From Pseudomonadota bacterium (lineage in GTDB: Bacteria; Pseudomonadota; Alphaproteobacteria; Caulobacterales; Caulobacteraceae): a stretch of 6,877 nt of DNA. Below, piece by piece: positions 5,795-6,877 of the stretch. The translations under genes were made by a program, and so were the position numbers. The notes beneath the pieces are model-generated. The model ran no database searches. It worked only from the letters and a program-made list of their open reading frames with translations, and was not told the origin of the DNA. Every line of letters begins with the position of its first letter. The first letter of the stretch is position 1. The stretch is taken from positions 1-6,877 of the forward strand of contig JAEYQX010000244.1 in assembly GCA_023409795.1 (NCBI GenBank), read 5' to 3'.

Positions 5795-6799
5795 ATGACC
5801 TCTCCTCTCGACGCGTCCCCTGATCCCCTGGTCACCATGGAACCGCACCGCAAGGTGACGGTCCGCGAGGCCTTTGGCATCGATTCCGACATGGTTGTGC
5901 CTGCGTTCGAAACGCGCGATTCCCATGTGCCCGAGATCGACGACACCTACCGGTTTGACCCGCAGACGACGCTGGCGATCTGCGCCGGCTTTGCCTACGA
6001 CCGCCGCGTCATGGTCCAGGGCTACCACGGCACCGGCAAGTCGACCCACATCGAGCAGGTCGCCGCCCGCCTGAACTGGCCGCTGGTGCGCGTGAACCTG
6101 GACAGTCACGTCAGCCGTATCGACCTGGTGGGCAAGGACGCCATTGTCCTGAAGGACGGCAAGCAGGTCACCGAGTTCCGCGAGGGCATCCTTCCCTGGT
6201 CGCTGCAGCGCCCGATTGCCCTGGTGTTCGATGAATATGATGCCGGTCGCCCGGACGTCATGTTCGTCATCCAGCGCGTGCTGGAGGCCCAGGGCCGCCT
6301 GACGCTTCTCGACCAGAACCGCGTCATCCGCCCGAACCGCTGGTTCCGCCTGTTCTCGACCACCAACACCATTGGCCTGGGCGACACCTCGGGCCTTTAT
6401 CACGGCACCCAGCAGATCAACCAGGGCCAGATGGACCGCTGGAACATCGTCACCACGCTGAACTACCTGGACCATGAGGTCGAGGCTGACATCGTGGCGG
6501 CCAAGGCTCCCGAATGGAACGACGCCGAGGGTCGTCGCCGCATCGCGGCCATGGTGCGCGTCGCCGACATGACCCGCCAGGCCTTCATGAACGGTGACAT
6601 CTCGACCGTCATGTCGCCGCGCACGGTGATCACCTGGGTCCAGAACGCCATCATCTTTGGCGGTGACGTCGCCCTCGCCTTCCGCTTGACCTTCCTGAAC
6701 AAATGCGACGAGCTGGAGCGCCCGACCATCGCCGAGTTCTACCAGCGGGCCTTTGGCGAGGACCTGCCCGAAGCCGTCACCCGGCCTCGCGCCGTCTAG
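5795..6799 (+). CDS. cobS: Aerobic cobaltochelatase subunit CobS (AAA+ ATPase)
   Basis: A 334-residue MoxR/AAA+ ATPase, close to the 332 residues I recall for Pseudomonas denitrificans CobS. With CobT it forms the ATP-driven motor that works with CobN to insert Co2+ into hydrogenobyrinic acid a,c-diamide in the aerobic cobalamin pathway. The N-terminal signature FGIDSDMVVPAF (27-38) leads into Walker A GYHGTGKST (76-84, Lys82), then NLDSHVSRIDLVGKDAIV (101-118). Walker B is ALVFDEYDAGRPD (142-154, Asp146/Glu147). Sensor-1 Asn191 is in FSTTNTIGLGD, Arg215 in QMDRWNIV is a likely arginine finger, and MSPRTVITW (273-281) belongs to sensor 2. The sequence is strongly conserved and intact. The start is the ATG at 5795. 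The gene follows ohr by 60 bases with a hairpin between them, and a strong terminator follows at once. The usual partner cobT is not in the window. I see no cobalamin riboswitch; the gap is too short for one. Confidence 0.96.
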   Translation: MTSPLDASPDPLVTMEPHRKVTVREAFGIDSDMVVPAFETRDSHVPEIDDTYRFDPQTTLAICAGFAYDRRVMVQGYHGTGKSTHIEQVAARLNWPLVRVNLDSHVSRIDLVGKDAIVLKDGKQVTEFREGILPWSLQRPIALVFDEYDAGRPDVMFVIQRVLEAQGRLTLLDQNRVIRPNRWFRLFSTTNTIGLGDTSGLYHGTQQINQGQMDRWNIVTTLNYLDHEVEADIVAAKAPEWNDAEGRRRIAAMVRVADMTRQAFMNGDISTVMSPRTVITWVQNAIIFGGDVALAFRLTFLNKCDELERPTIAEFYQRAFGEDLPEAVTRPRAV

Positions 6800-6822
6800 G
6801 GGCGACCAGGCACCAGACATTG

Positions 6823-6854
6823 AAAAGGCGGCTCCGTCCGGAGCCGCCTTTTTT
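6823..6854. terminator. Strong intrinsic terminator after cobS, possibly bidirectional
   Basis: AAAAGGCGGCTCC (6823-6835) pairs with GGAGCCGCCTTTT (6840-6852): 13 perfect pairs around a GTCC loop, with a run of six Ts at 6849-6854. It starts 23 bases after the cobS stop. The A run on the left gives four Us on the opposite strand, so the site can also stop transcription coming from the right. It ends the cobS transcript before any downstream cobT. Confidence 0.93.
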
Positions 6855-6877
6855 CTTGCCGGCGGACTACAGGCCCG

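Noticed and set aside
5738..6820. 360-codon open frame on the minus strand opposite cobS
   Set aside because: Antisense to a strongly conserved CobS; the predicted product has no recognisable motif and starts and ends in non-coding flanks and the terminator.

Overview
This 6.9 kb window is GC-rich, gene-dense bacterial DNA. It looks like an alphaproteobacterium, probably Caulobacterales (Caulobacter/Brevundimonas-like). The basis is protein content and gene order: bolA beside a gene for a small C-terminal J-domain protein, with cobS just beyond, is an arrangement I know from alphaproteobacterial chromosomes. The genus is an inference. There are no RNA genes, insertion sequences, CRISPR arrays or phage genes, and no gene-free stretch longer than about 95 bases.

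Left half, minus strand (1-4497, read right to left): bolA (4195-4497); a membrane-bound hybrid histidine kinase (2298-4112); an MscS-type mechanosensitive channel (1320-2231); a low-specificity L-threonine aldolase with a TTG start (288-1304); and the N-terminal 80 residues of an Atm1/HMT1-like ABC exporter that runs off the left edge (1-240). The gaps are 82, 66, 15 and 47 bases. No terminator was found between them, so kinase, channel, aldolase and exporter may be one transcription unit.

Right half, plus strand (4543-6799): the J-domain protein with a possible CCCH metal site (4543-5214), an Ohr peroxidase (5306-5734), and CobS, the AAA+ subunit of aerobic cobaltochelatase (5795-6799). A strong, nearly symmetrical terminator follows cobS (6823-6854). 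The J-protein and bolA are divergent, 45 bases apart, and the J-protein may be translated from a leaderless mRNA. Hairpins lie between the J-protein and ohr and between ohr and cobS.

The bolA side suggests iron-sulfur/redox homeostasis (BolA with monothiol glutaredoxins, Atm1-like export, Ohr peroxide defence) next to a metal-insertion enzyme of cobalamin synthesis. That functional link rests on neighbourhood alone. I see no clear new system. The least explained items are the J-protein, the ohr-cobS hairpin, and an 18-codon ORF at the ABC-exporter start. Most other long open frames, including a 708-codon one opposite mscS and ltaE, are antisense shadows produced by high GC.
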